This document shows positions 44,016-52,365 of a stretch of DNA of 64,000 bases, in pieces. This stretch comes from JADCCX01 sp031431475 (GTDB taxonomy: Bacteria; Pseudomonadota; Alphaproteobacteria; Rhizobiales; Beijerinckiaceae), in the NCBI GenBank assembly GCA_031431475.1, contig JANPDL010000021.1:1-64000 (forward strand), read 5' to 3'. The first letter of the stretch is position 1. Every line of letters begins with the position of its first letter. The notes under the pieces were generated by a model that made no database searches, was not told the DNA's origin, and worked only from the letters and a program-made list of their open reading frames with translations. Both the position numbers and the translations under genes were made by a program.

Positions 44016-44044
44016 GCGTTAGCGGATGGCGCAGGCTTCGTCAA
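44016..44044 (-). promoter_or_regulatory. Candidate internal promoter of the alpha operon (before rpsM)
   Basis: TTGACG, 17-nt spacer, TAACGC on the minus strand, in the 219-nt gap between adk and rpsM. The -35 is identical to that of the rpsL promoter candidate and the spacing is the same. It would give a leader of roughly 140 nt containing the nested hairpins. Confidence 0.6.
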
Positions 44045-44087
44045 CCGGCATTTAGCAGAAAAGACAGCAAAATCCGGGAGATATCTG

Positions 44088-44669
44088 TCAGTGCGCCAGA
44101 ATGCTGTCAATCGCCGCCGTAACCTGCTCGATCGGCTGCATGCCATCCACGGATTGCACCATGCCCTTCGCCGCATAATAAGGACGAACAGCAGACGTAT
44201 CCTTGTGAAACGCAGCAAGGCGGGTCTTGAAGACCTCCGGATCATCGTCCTTGCGCACGGGCAATCCGGCAGCCCTGGCATCCGCTGCACGCTTGACGAT
44301 GCGATCCACGAGGCGGGTTTCATCGACCACCAGATCGATCACAGCATTGAGCTTGAGTCCTTTTGCAGCGAGCATGGCTTCCAGCGCATCGGCCTGCGCT
44401 ACAGTGCGGGGAAAGCCGTCGAGGATGAAGCCCTTCTTCGCGTCGGGCTGCTCGATCCTGTCGGCGATGATGCCGACCACGATCTCGTCGGAGACAAGGC
44501 CACCCGATTCCATCACCGACTTGGCCTTGAGACCAACCTGTGTACCCGCCGCTACTGCGGATCGGAGCATGTCACCGGTGGAGAGCTGCGGAATCCCGTG
44601 CTCCTTCACCAGCCGTTCTGCCTGGGTGCCCTTCCCTGCCCCCGGCGGACCCAAGAGGATCAACCGCAT
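44088..44669 (-). CDS. adk: Adenylate kinase
   Basis: Adk interconverts ATP plus AMP with two ADP. The 193-residue protein has the P-loop GPPGAGKGT (7-15), the AMP-binding LSTGDMLRSA and the ILDGFPRT segment. The LID region is short and has no zinc cysteines, the usual alphaproteobacterial short form. Its ATG shares a base with the secY stop (TGATG), so it is coupled to secY, as in most bacteria. Confidence 0.98.
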   Translation of the reverse strand: MRLILLGPPGAGKGTQAERLVKEHGIPQLSTGDMLRSAVAAGTQVGLKAKSVMESGGLVSDEIVVGIIADRIEQPDAKKGFILDGFPRTVAQADALEAMLAAKGLKLNAVIDLVVDETRLVDRIVKRAADARAAGLPVRKDDDPEVFKTRLAAFHKDTSAVRPYYAAKGMVQSVDGMQPIEQVTAAIDSILAH

Positions 44670-46003
44670 CAGCGCTTACTCCCGCGAAGCTTGGCCTTCT
44701 TGATCAGGCCTTCATATTGATGCGCAATCAGGTATCCCTGAACCTGCGCAACCGTATCCATCGTCACCGACACGACGATCAGGATCGACGTGCCGCCGAG
44801 ATAGAACGGCAGAGATGCATAGCTGATCAGGAACTCGGGGAGCAAGCATACGAAAGTCAGATACAGGGCACCAACGAGAGTGATGCGGGTTAGCACATAG
44901 TCGATATGGGTGGCAGTGCGCTCGCCTGGGCGGATGCCGGGAATGAAGCCGCCCTGCTTCTTCAGGTTGTCCGCCGTTTCAACCGGATTGAAGACAATGG
45001 CAGTGTAGAAGAAGGCGAAGAAGATGATCATCGCCGCATAGAGGATCATGAACAGCGGTCGACCGTGGCCAAGATAGACGTTGACCAGTTGCAGCCACTC
45101 CGGTCCGCCGCCCTGCGCCTGGAAGCTCGCCATGGTGGCGGGAAGCAGCAGCAGCGACGAAGCAAAGATCGGCGGGATGACACCCGCCGTGTTGAGCTTG
45201 AGCGGCAGGAAGGATGTCTGCCCTTCATAGACCTTGTTGCCAACCTGACGGCGCGGATAATTGATCAGCAATCGGCGCTGCGCACGCTCCATGAACACGA
45301 TCAACGCGATGAGGCCGACCACCATAACCATGACGAACAGGATCAGCAAAGTCGAGATCGCACCCTGGCGGCCAAGCTCCAGCGTGCCAAAAATAGCTGA
45401 TGGCAGTTCCGCCACGATACCGGCAAAGATGATGAGCGAAGTACCATTGCCGATGCCGCGGCTGGTGATCTGCTCGCCCAGCCACATCAGGAAAAGCGTG
45501 CCGCCGGTGAGCGTCAGAACCGTGGAGAGCACGAAGAACGGACCCGGGCTCTGCACCAGATTGCCGGACCCTTGCAGGCCAACCGCAATGCCCCAGGCCT
45601 GGAACAGGGCGAGAATTACGGTGAGATAGCGCGTGTACTGGTTGATCTGGCGGCGACCGCTCTCGCCTTCCTTCTTCAGAGCTTCCAGCTTGGGCGATAC
45701 CGTCGTCAGAAGTTGAATGATTATCGAAGCCGAGATGTACGGCATGATGTTCAGCGCGAAGATCGCCATGCGGCTCACAGCACCGCCCGAGAACATGTTG
45801 AACAGGCCCAGAATACCCTGCTGCGCATTGGCGAAGGAGGCCCGCAGCGCTTCCGGATCAATGCCGGGCAGAGGGATATAGGTGCCGAGGCGATAGACCA
45901 GCAACGCACCGAGGGTGAAGAAGATGCGCTTTTTCAGCTCTTCCGCCTTGGCGAGAGCGCCGAAGTTCAAGCTGGACGCGAGTTGTTCTGCTGCCGATGC
46001 CAT
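44669..46003 (-). CDS. secY: Protein translocase subunit SecY
   Basis: SecY is the channel of the Sec translocon. The 444-residue protein has ten membrane helices, the YRLGTYIPLPGID segment after helix 1, LNIMPYISASIIIQLL in helix 2 and the cytosolic loop VFMERAQRRLLINYPRRQ. The frame is open 30 residues further upstream, but the ATG at 46003 (GGGGAA ahead) gives the normal start. A 179-nt gap with a strong double hairpin separates it from rplO. Confidence 0.98.
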   Translation of the reverse strand: MASAAEQLASSLNFGALAKAEELKKRIFFTLGALLVYRLGTYIPLPGIDPEALRASFANAQQGILGLFNMFSGGAVSRMAIFALNIMPYISASIIIQLLTTVSPKLEALKKEGESGRRQINQYTRYLTVILALFQAWGIAVGLQGSGNLVQSPGPFFVLSTVLTLTGGTLFLMWLGEQITSRGIGNGTSLIIFAGIVAELPSAIFGTLELGRQGAISTLLILFVMVMVVGLIALIVFMERAQRRLLINYPRRQVGNKVYEGQTSFLPLKLNTAGVIPPIFASSLLLLPATMASFQAQGGGPEWLQLVNVYLGHGRPLFMILYAAMIIFFAFFYTAIVFNPVETADNLKKQGGFIPGIRPGERTATHIDYVLTRITLVGALYLTFVCLLPEFLISYASLPFYLGGTSILIVVSVTMDTVAQVQGYLIAHQYEGLIKKAKLRGSKR

Positions 46004-46092
46004 CGTTCCCCGCGATCTTTCGAGCGCGACCCTGTCAGAGTGCCCACTTCCGGAATTCTCCCGACAGCGGCCATCAAGTCCGTAAACACACA

Positions 46093-46138
46093 AACGCCCG
46101 GGTCAAGCCCGGGCGTTGCCCCGGAGACGTTACTCCGG
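46093..46138 (-). terminator. Double hairpin between rplO and secY (partial terminator or REP-like palindrome)
   Basis: First stem CCGGAG/CTCCGG (46121-46138), then a perfect 10-bp stem AACGCCCGGG/CCCGGGCGTT around 5 nt (46093-46117), followed on the minus strand by TGTGTGTTT. A GC-rich palindrome of this type is also a frequent interspersed repeat in alphaproteobacteria. A full stop here would cut off secY, so read-through or a promoter after it is required. Confidence 0.55.
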
Positions 46139-46182
46139 TGAAATAGGGACGCGGCGAGCGTTATGCCAGCCGCGTCGCAACC

Positions 46183-46662
46183 TTAGGCCGAAGCCTCGAC
46201 GACCGGACGAAGAATCTTCACCGAGCCGCCGGCCTTTTCGATGGCAGCCACAGCCGAAGCCGATGCTGCCCAGACTTCGAAGGAAAGCTTGGACTTCAGT
46301 TCACCCTGGCCCAGCACCTTCACGCCATCACGGGCGCGGGAGAGGATGCCAGCTGCTACAAGCGCATCGACCGTAATCGAAGCCTTGGCGTCGAGCTTAC
46401 CGGCTTCCACTGCCTGCTGCACACGACCGAGATTAACCTCGTTCAGATCAAGCGCGTGGATGTTGTTGAAGCCGCGCTTGGGCAGGCGACGATGCAACGG
46501 CATCTGGCCGCCTTCGAAGCCCTTGATGGCCACGCCGGTGCGGGCCTTCTGACCCTTGACGCCGCGACCCGAGGTCTTGCCCTTGCCCGAACCGATACCA
46601 CGACCGACGCGCATGCGCTTCTTGGTGGCACCAACATTATCATGGAGTTCTGTGAGTTTCAT
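46183..46662 (-). CDS. rplO: 50S ribosomal protein L15
   Basis: L15 binds 23S rRNA late in assembly. The 159-residue protein starts MKLTELHDNVGATKKR and has the Gly/Lys/Arg-rich RNA-binding segment GRGIGSGKGKTSGRGVKGQK, then GGQMPLHRRLPKRGFNN. AGGAGGAGAG precedes its ATG, 13 nt after rpmD; the frame upstream of 46662 overlaps rpmD and is not coding. Confidence 0.98.
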   Translation of the reverse strand: MKLTELHDNVGATKKRMRVGRGIGSGKGKTSGRGVKGQKARTGVAIKGFEGGQMPLHRRLPKRGFNNIHALDLNEVNLGRVQQAVEAGKLDAKASITVDALVAAGILSRARDGVKVLGQGELKSKLSFEVWAASASAVAAIEKAGGSVKILRPVVEASA

Positions 46663-46675
46663 GGATCTCTCCTCC

Positions 46676-46873
46676 TCACTTCGCGACGACGATGCGCACC
46701 ATGTGCGCAACGGTTGCCACCATGCCGCGTGCTTCAGGAGTATCCTTCAGCGTGCGGCGATCCCCGATCTTGCCAAGGCCAAGACCTGTGAGGGTCTGTG
46801 CCTGCTTGCCGGGGCGGCGGATCGGACTGGCGTATTGTTCGACGGTGATCGTCTGGGTTGCTGTGTTTGCCAT
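46676..46873 (-). CDS. rpmD: 50S ribosomal protein L30
   Basis: A 65-residue protein of the bacterial L30 type: ITVEQYASPIRRPGKQAQTL followed by LGLGKIGDRRTLKDTPEARG, which is the usual single ferredoxin-like fold. It is absent from some lineages but present here in its standard place, 12 nt after rpsE. Confidence 0.97.
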   Translation of the reverse strand: MANTATQTITVEQYASPIRRPGKQAQTLTGLGLGKIGDRRTLKDTPEARGMVATVAHMVRIVVAK

Positions 46874-46885
46874 GATCGCGTCTCC

Positions 46886-47464
46886 TTACGAATCCGCGCC
46901 AGCTTCAGCATCGGCGCCACCGCGACGAGCCTGGAGCTGGGACACCTTGAGGCCACGACGGGCTGCAACCGAGCGGGGTGCATCCTCGTTGCCCAGAGCA
47001 TCGAATGTGGCACGAACCATGTTGTAAGGGTTCGACGAACCAAGTGACTTGGCAACAACATCCTGCATGCCGAGCGTTTCGAAAATCGCACGCATCGGAC
47101 CGCCTGCGATCACACCCGTACCGGCCGGAGCCGCGCGGAGAATGACCTTGCCGGCGCCGTGGCGACCAGCGACATCGTGGTGAAGCGTGCGGCCTTCACG
47201 CAAAGGCACGCGGATAAGCGCACGCTTTGCGGCTTCCGTCGCTTTGCGGATGGCTTCCGGCACTTCACGGGCCTTGCCGTGGCCGTAGCCGACGCGACCC
47301 TTCTGGTCGCCCACAACGACGAGGGCAGCGAACGCCATGCGGCGTCCACCCTTGACGGTCTTGGCAACGCGGTTGATGTGGACCAGACGGTCCACGAATT
47401 CATTATCGCGCTCTTCGCGATCATCGCGGCGGCCTCGACCGCCTTCACGTGGCTCTTTCGCCAT
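46886..47464 (-). CDS. rpsE: 30S ribosomal protein S5
   Basis: S5 acts in decoding accuracy and mRNA entry. After a charged N-terminal extension (about 25 residues rich in Arg, Glu and Asp) comes DRLVHINRVAKTVKGGRRMAF and VVVGDQKGRVGYGHGKAREV. The ATG at 47464 gives 192 residues; a 6-residue upstream extension is less likely. It lies 81 nt after rplR, a wider gap than its neighbours. Confidence 0.98.
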   Translation of the reverse strand: MAKEPREGGRGRRDDREERDNEFVDRLVHINRVAKTVKGGRRMAFAALVVVGDQKGRVGYGHGKAREVPEAIRKATEAAKRALIRVPLREGRTLHHDVAGRHGAGKVILRAAPAGTGVIAGGPMRAIFETLGMQDVVAKSLGSSNPYNMVRATFDALGNEDAPRSVAARRGLKVSQLQARRGGADAEAGADS

Positions 47465-47545
47465 TATCCGTGTCTCCTTCACTGACGCGGGACGGAAACC
47501 CGCTCGCTTATGTCCCGGGGCCGAGTTTTCGGCTCCAGGTATTTA

Positions 47546-47908
47546 TCAGAAATCGAGGCCAGCCTCGCGGGCGCCCTCAGCAACGGCCTTGACGCGGCCA
47601 TGGTAGAGGTACGAACCACGGTCGAACACGACCTGCTTCACCCCCGCCTTGAGCGCGCGCTCAGCAGCAATCTTGCCAACCATATTGGCGGCACTGACGT
47701 CCGAACCGGTTTTCAGATCCTTCTTGATGTCCTTCTCAACGGAGGAAGCGGCTGCAACAGTATGCCCCTTCACATCATCGATCACCTGGACATAGATCTG
47801 CTTCGCGGAACGAAACACGGAAAGGCGAGGGCGGCCATAAGCCACCTCCTTGAGTTCGCGCCGGGTGCGGGCCTGACGGCGCGCCTGGGTAATAGCGTTC
47901 TTCGACAT
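47546..47908 (-). CDS. rplR: 50S ribosomal protein L18
   Basis: L18 brings 5S rRNA into the large subunit together with L5. The 120-residue protein has RRQARTRRELKEVAYGRPRL and SVFRSAKQIYVQVIDDVKG, and ends VVFDRGSYLYHGRVKAVAEG, all conserved. It lies 21 nt after rplF. Confidence 0.98.
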   Translation of the reverse strand: MSKNAITQARRQARTRRELKEVAYGRPRLSVFRSAKQIYVQVIDDVKGHTVAAASSVEKDIKKDLKTGSDVSAANMVGKIAAERALKAGVKQVVFDRGSYLYHGRVKAVAEGAREAGLDF

Positions 47909-47929
47909 GATCTGTGCTCTTCCCCACCC

Positions 47930-48463
47930 TTACTTCTTCTTGCCTTCCTTGCGGAAGATGAATTCGCCTGCGTACTTGACGCCCTTGCCCTTGTAAGGTT
48001 CGGGACCGCGCCAGGCGCGGATCTCGGCGGCAACCTGACCGACTTTCTGCCGGTCGTTGCCCGAAATCGTGATTTCCGTGGGCTTCGGGGTAACAACGGT
48101 GATCCCATCAGGGATCGTGTAGTTCACATCGTGGCTATAGCCGAGCGACAGCTGCAATGTCTTGCCAGCAATTGCCGCCTTGTAGCCAACACCGGTGATC
48201 TCAAGCTTCTTTTCGAAGCCTGCGGTTGCACCGGTGACAATATTCTGTACCTGGGCGCGGGTGGTTCCCCACATCGCCCGGGCATGCTTCGTTTCATTGC
48301 GCGGCGAGAATTTGATGAGGTTACCCTCAATCTTCACATCGACATCATCAGAGCCGGCGAACTTGAGTTCACCCTTGGGGCCCTTGGCGAAAATCGTGTT
48401 GCCTTCTGTGCGAACCTGACAACCGGCAGGAATCGTGACAGCCATTTTACCGAGACGGGACAT
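47930..48463 (-). CDS. rplF: 50S ribosomal protein L6
   Basis: L6 lies near the factor-binding centre. The 177-residue protein has two similar domains, begins MSRLGKMAVTIPAGCQV, and ends with the signature region ISGNDRQKVGQVAAEIRAWR then PYKGKGVKYAGE. Spacing to rpsH is 17 nt. Confidence 0.98.
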   Translation of the reverse strand: MSRLGKMAVTIPAGCQVRTEGNTIFAKGPKGELKFAGSDDVDVKIEGNLIKFSPRNETKHARAMWGTTRAQVQNIVTGATAGFEKKLEITGVGYKAAIAGKTLQLSLGYSHDVNYTIPDGITVVTPKPTEITISGNDRQKVGQVAAEIRAWRGPEPYKGKGVKYAGEFIFRKEGKKK

Positions 48464-48480
48464 ATTTTCTCTCCTCTCGA

Positions 48481-48879
48481 TCAGAAGACTTTGCAGAGCA
48501 CTTCGCCACCAACATTGCTCTCGCGTGCGGCATGATCGGCCATCACACCCTTGGGCGTGGAGACGATCGTGACACCGAGGCCGTTGGCAACGCTGGGCAT
48601 TGCATCGACGGAGACATAAACACGGCGACCGGGCTTGGACACGCGCTCGATCATCTTGATAACCGGCTGGCCATCAAAATACTTGAGCTCGATATCAAGG
48701 TCGGTGCGACCGTTCTCATATTCCGTGACAGAGAAATCACGGATGTAACCTTCGCTTTTCAGCACTTCGAGAACGCGGGCACGCAAACGCGAACCAGGTG
48801 TGGACACCTTGGCCTTGCGGCGCATCTGGGCGTTCCGGATGCGGGTGAGCATATCGCCGAGCGGATCGGTCATGGACAT
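48481..48879 (-). CDS. rpsH: 30S ribosomal protein S8
   Basis: S8 binds the central domain of 16S rRNA and in E. coli also represses the spc operon. The 132-residue protein has MTDPLGDMLTRIRNAQM and ends VSTPKGVMADHAARESNVGG with the expected Cys-Lys-Val-Phe tail. The first or second Met may be used; both give a normal protein. It lies 13 nt after rpsN. Confidence 0.98.
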   Translation of the reverse strand: MSMTDPLGDMLTRIRNAQMRRKAKVSTPGSRLRARVLEVLKSEGYIRDFSVTEYENGRTDLDIELKYFDGQPVIKMIERVSKPGRRVYVSVDAMPSVANGLGVTIVSTPKGVMADHAARESNVGGEVLCKVF

Positions 48880-48892
48880 TGTCAGACCCTCC

Positions 48893-49198
48893 TTACCAGC
48901 TTGACTTGGTCAGGCCGGGAACAAGACCCCGGTTGCCAAGGTCACGCATGGCGATGCGCGACATCTTCAGTTTGCGATAATAGGCGCGCGGGCGGCCTGT
49001 CACTTCGCAGCGGTTCTTGATCCGTGTCGCAGACGCATTGCGTGGCAACTGGGCGAGTTTCAGAGTGGCAGCGAACCGGTCTTCCAGGCTCGCTTCCTTG
49101 TTCATGATAACCGCCTTCAACCGGGCACGCTTCACGGCCTGCTGGCCAGTCAATTTTCTGCGCCGGTTGTTCTTCTCGATCATGCCTTTTTTGGCCAT
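48893..49198 (-). CDS. rpsN: 30S ribosomal protein S14
   Basis: S14 binds the 30S head. The 101-residue protein is the long, zinc-independent form: MAKKGMIEKNNRRRKLTG, then NRCEVTGRPRAYYRKLKMSR without the CxxC pairs of the zinc form. The open frame upstream of ATG 49198 overlaps rplE and is not coding. It lies 55 nt after rplE. Confidence 0.98.
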   Translation of the reverse strand: MAKKGMIEKNNRRRKLTGQQAVKRARLKAVIMNKEASLEDRFAATLKLAQLPRNASATRIKNRCEVTGRPRAYYRKLKMSRIAMRDLGNRGLVPGLTKSSW

Positions 49199-49253
49199 GT
49201 GATCTAATCTCCTGGTGTCCGCGTTTGAGCCTAGGGTTTCTCGAAACCCGGAC

Positions 49254-49814
49254 TCACTGCCGGAACGGGAAGTTGAAGAGTTTGAGAAGCGCCCTCGCCT
49301 CGTCGTCAGACTTGGCGTTGGTGCAAACGATAACGTCCATGCCCCAGATCTGGTCGATCTTGTCATAGGCGATTTCGGGAAACACGAGGTGCTCCTTGAT
49401 ACCCATGGCAAAGTTGCCGCGGCCATCGAAGCTCTTCGGGTTCAGTCCACGGAAGTCACGCACCCGTGGCAGGGCCACAGTCACAAGACGGTCCATGAAT
49501 TCGAACATGCGCGTCTTGCGCAAGGTGACCTTCGCGCCAATCGCGAGATTCTCGCGCAGCTTGAAGTTCGAGATCGCGTTGCGAGCCCGAGTCAGTGTCG
49601 GCTTCTGGCCGGCGATGAGCGCGAGATCGGCGGCAGCGATGCCGGCCTTCTTGCTGTCAGCAACGGCCTCACCAATACCCATGTTGATCACGATCTTGGT
49701 GACCGTGGGCACTTCCATGGCGTTCTTGTAGCCGAACTGCTCGGTCATCTGGGCGCGGACAACGTCAGCATAGTGCTTCTTGAGCCTGGGCTCGTAAGTC
49801 TTGAGATCAAGCAT
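49254..49814 (-). CDS. rplE: 50S ribosomal protein L5
   Basis: L5 carries 5S rRNA and contacts S13 and tRNA. The 186-residue protein starts MLDLKTYEPRLKKHYADVVR and includes VTKIVINMGIGEAVADSKK and the late FPEIAYDKIDQIWGMDV. It overlaps rplX by 8 nt, so the pair is translationally coupled. Confidence 0.98.
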   Translation of the reverse strand: MLDLKTYEPRLKKHYADVVRAQMTEQFGYKNAMEVPTVTKIVINMGIGEAVADSKKAGIAAADLALIAGQKPTLTRARNAISNFKLRENLAIGAKVTLRKTRMFEFMDRLVTVALPRVRDFRGLNPKSFDGRGNFAMGIKEHLVFPEIAYDKIDQIWGMDVIVCTNAKSDDEARALLKLFNFPFRQ

Positions 49815-50124
49815 CGATCAGATCTCCAGAACGCTTGGCGAAACGGACCTTGCGGCCGTCATCGAGAATTTTGAAACCGACACGCGTGGCCTTGCCGTCC
49901 TTGGGATCAGCCACAGCAAGGTTGCTGAGCTGGATGGCTGCTTCCTTGGTGATGATGCCACCGGCCTGCGTCTGTGACTGCTTCTGGTGACGCTTCACGA
50001 GGTTTACACCCCGGACGAGCGCACGGCCTTCGACTGGACGCACTTCGAGCACTTCGCCCGATTTGCCCTTGTCACGACCGGTGAGGACGACAACCTTGTC
50101 GCCTTTCTTGATCTTCGCAGCCAT
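49807..50124 (-). CDS. rplX: 50S ribosomal protein L24
   Basis: L24 starts assembly of the large subunit. The 105-residue protein has a KOW motif (KIKKGDKVVVLTGRDKGKSG) and VEGRALVRGVNLVKRHQK. Its ATG shares a base with the rplN stop and its end overlaps rplE by 8 nt. Confidence 0.98.
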   Translation of the reverse strand: MAAKIKKGDKVVVLTGRDKGKSGEVLEVRPVEGRALVRGVNLVKRHQKQSQTQAGGIITKEAAIQLSNLAVADPKDGKATRVGFKILDDGRKVRFAKRSGDLIDA

Positions 50125-50492
50125 CAGAGCACCTCGGGAGCCAGCGAAATGATTTTCATATGGTTCTTGGCGCGCAGCTCGCGGGGAACTGGCCCGAAGA
50201 TGCGTGTGCCGACCGGCTCTTTCTGATTGTTGATCAGAACTGCAGCATTGCTGTCGAAGCGGATGACCGAGCCATCAGCACGGCGAATATCCTTCGCAGT
50301 GCGCACAACGATGGCCTTCATGACGTCGCCTTTTTTGACTTTGCCACGTGGAATGGCCTCCTTGATGGAGACAACAATGACATCACCGACGCCGGCGTAC
50401 TTCCGTTTGGAGCCACCAAGCACCTTGATGCACATCACGCGACGAGCGCCTGAATTATCGGCGACGTCCAGATTCGTTTGCATCTGGATCAT
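50124..50492 (-). CDS. rplN: 50S ribosomal protein L14
   Basis: L14 lies at the subunit interface, bridging to 16S rRNA. The 122-residue protein has MIQMQTNLDVADNSGARRVM and the conserved RGKVKKGDVMKAIVVRT. It is the first gene of the spc part of the cluster, preceded by a 260-nt gap with a promoter-like element. Its stop and the rplX start share one base. Confidence 0.98.
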   Translation of the reverse strand: MIQMQTNLDVADNSGARRVMCIKVLGGSKRKYAGVGDVIVVSIKEAIPRGKVKKGDVMKAIVVRTAKDIRRADGSVIRFDSNAAVLINNQKEPVGTRIFGPVPRELRAKNHMKIISLAPEVL

Positions 50493-50626
50493 AGGCTTTG
50501 ATCCCTTTCTTGTTTCAGATCGGTTTCCAGCTCGGGGTTCCGAACCAGACTACGCCTGACGGAAGTCTCGTCATGTCAGCAGAGCCGACAGAACGCCTCC
50601 TCGCCTTTCGTTTGGAAAGAGCGCGG

Positions 50627-50655
50627 GCCATACAGGACGCCCGCACATAAATCAA
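50627..50655 (-). promoter_or_regulatory. Candidate spc promoter between rpsQ and rplN
   Basis: TTGATT, 17-nt spacer, TATGGC on the minus strand, about 135 nt before rplN. It lies in the 260-nt gap (50493-50752), exactly at the S10/spc boundary where E. coli has its spc promoter. A hairpin AGCCGG/CCGGCT (50725-50743) lies just after rpsQ. Confidence 0.5.
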
Positions 50656-50752
50656 CCGCTTCCGTACGAAATTCAGAAGCAGAGGATCAGCCACGCGCAA
50701 AGCAATTGGCTGACATTCGTTCTAGCCGGAAACCGACCGGCTGACTGACGCC

Positions 50753-50989
50753 TTACTTGGCGTCGCCGACAAGCGTCCAGCGCTTCAGCTTGGAGACCGG
50801 AGCGGTCTCTTCGATGCGCACGATCTCGCCAATCTTGGCGGCGTTCGCCTCGTCATGGGCGTGGTAGTTCTTGGAACGGCGCACCGTCTTCTTGAGCAGC
50901 GGATGCGTGAAACGACGCTCCACCTTCACGACGACGGTCTTGTCCTGTTTGTCAGAGACAACGGTTCCCTGGAGGATACGCTTTGGCAT
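50753..50989 (-). CDS. rpsQ: 30S ribosomal protein S17
   Basis: S17 binds 16S rRNA early in assembly. The 78-residue OB-fold protein begins MPKRILQGTVVSDKQDKTVV and has RRSKNYHAHDE, typical of the family. It closes the S10 part of the cluster, 10 nt after rpmC, and a 260-nt gap follows. Confidence 0.98.
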   Translation of the reverse strand: MPKRILQGTVVSDKQDKTVVVKVERRFTHPLLKKTVRRSKNYHAHDEANAAKIGEIVRIEETAPVSKLKRWTLVGDAK

Positions 50990-50999
50990 TGGTGTTTCC

Positions 51000-51215
51000 T
51001 CAGGCCTTGATGTTCTCGCCAGCCTTCTGGCGCGAAACTGTCATGATGCGGGCAATTTCCTTGCGGACCTGATTGACCCGGCCCGTATTCTCGAGTTGGC
51101 CGGTCGCACGCTGGAAACGCAGGTTGAACTGCTCCTTCTTCAGCTTGGTCAGCTCTTCGTTCATCTGATCCGTGCTCAATGCACGGATATCGGAGAGACG
51201 CTGTGTTGTTTTCAT
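51000..51215 (-). CDS. rpmC: 50S ribosomal protein L29
   Basis: L29 lies at the tunnel exit and helps dock trigger factor and SRP. The 71-residue helical-hairpin protein has MKTTQRLSDIRALSTDQMNE and FNLRFQRATGQLENTGRV. The open frame before ATG 51215 runs inside rplP and is not coding. Confidence 0.97.
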   Translation of the reverse strand: MKTTQRLSDIRALSTDQMNEELTKLKKEQFNLRFQRATGQLENTGRVNQVRKEIARIMTVSRQKAGENIKA

Positions 51216-51225
51216 AATGCTCTCC

Positions 51226-51639
51226 TCACTCAACAATGCGCGCAACGAAGCGCGTCTTGATGGGAAGCTTGGCCGCAGCCAGTTCAAGCGATTCACGCGC
51301 CACGAGTTCCGGCACGCCACCCAGCTCGAACATGATCTTGCCGGCCTTGACCTTGGCTGCCCAATACTCAGGCGCGCCCTTGCCCTTGCCCATGCGGACT
51401 TCGAGAGGCTTCTTGGAAACCGGCACATCGGGGAAGATGCGGATCCAGACGCGACCGGCACGCTTCATGTGACGGGTCATGGCACGGCGGGCCGCTTCGA
51501 TCTGACGCGCGGTCAGACGATCCGGTTCCATGGCCTTGAGGCCGAATTCGCCAAAAGCGAGATCCGTGCCGCTCGATGCGACGCCGGAGATCCTGCCTTT
51601 GAACTGCTTGCGGAACTTTGTCCGTTTAGGTTGCATCAT
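51226..51639 (-). CDS. rplP: 50S ribosomal protein L16
   Basis: L16 positions A-site tRNA. The 137-residue protein has PKRTKFRKQFKGR, the RQIEAARRAMTRHMKRAGR signature and the loop MGKGKGAPEYWAAKV with the arginine and glycine residues near the peptidyl transferase centre. Two ATG codons stand at the start. Confidence 0.98.
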   Translation of the reverse strand: MMQPKRTKFRKQFKGRISGVASSGTDLAFGEFGLKAMEPDRLTARQIEAARRAMTRHMKRAGRVWIRIFPDVPVSKKPLEVRMGKGKGAPEYWAAKVKAGKIMFELGGVPELVARESLELAAAKLPIKTRFVARIVE

Positions 51640-51657
51640 GGCTTAATTATCCCTGTC

Positions 51658-52365
51658 TCACGCCGCTTCCGGCGCACGACGGCCCTGGCTACGTCCACCG
51701 TCATCGGTTGCACGCCGCTCGGATGCCATCGGGTCATGCTCGAGAATTTCGCCCTTGAAGATCCAGACCTTGACGCCGCAGGTGCCATAGGCCGTGATCG
51801 CCGTGGCGACACCGTAATCAACATCGGCACGCAGCGTATGCAGCGGCACGCGGCCTTCACGGTACGTCTCGATGCGCGCGATTTCCGCGCCACCCAGACG
51901 ACCCGAGCAGGTCACCTTGATGCCTTCGGCACCAAGACGCATGGCGGATTGCATCGAGCGCTTCATGGCGCGGCGGAAGGCCACACGACGCTCAAGCTGT
52001 TGGGCGATCGACTCGGCAACAAGCGTTGCATCAATTTCAGGCTTGCGCACTTCGATGATGTTGATGGCAACTTCGCTATCCGTCATCTCGGCAATCTGCT
52101 TGCGCAGCTTGTCGATGTCGGCGCCCTTCTTGCCGATGACCACGCCGGGACGACCGGAATGGATCGAAACGCGGCATTTCTTGTGCGGACGCTCGATGAC
52201 GACCTTGGAGATCGCCGCCTGCTTCAGCGTGTCCATCAGCATCTTGCGGATGGCCATGTCCTCGTGCAGCAGCTTGCCGTATTCGCCGGAATTTGCGTAC
52301 CAGCGACTGTCCCACGTGCGGTTGATGCCGAGGCGCAGACCGATCGGATTGACTTTTTGTCCCAT
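51658..52365 (-). CDS. rpsC: 30S ribosomal protein S3
   Basis: S3 lines the mRNA entry channel and has helicase activity with S4 and S5. The 235-residue protein has MGQKVNPIGLRLGINRTWDS, the KH loop GRPGVVIGKKGADIDKLR and the C-terminal domain with RMGAEGIKVTCSGRLGG-like sequence (here RLGAEGIKVTCSGRLGG). Its start overlaps the rplV stop by one base (TAATG). Confidence 0.98.
   Translation of the reverse strand: MGQKVNPIGLRLGINRTWDSRWYANSGEYGKLLHEDMAIRKMLMDTLKQAAISKVVIERPHKKCRVSIHSGRPGVVIGKKGADIDKLRKQIAEMTDSEVAINIIEVRKPEIDATLVAESIAQQLERRVAFRRAMKRSMQSAMRLGAEGIKVTCSGRLGGAEIARIETYREGRVPLHTLRADVDYGVATAITAYGTCGVKVWIFKGEILEHDPMASERRATDDGGRSQGRRAPEAA

Noticed and set aside
43491..44720. 409-codon open frame on the plus strand
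   Set aside because: Antisense to rpsM and adk, crossing their non-coding gap; not a gene.
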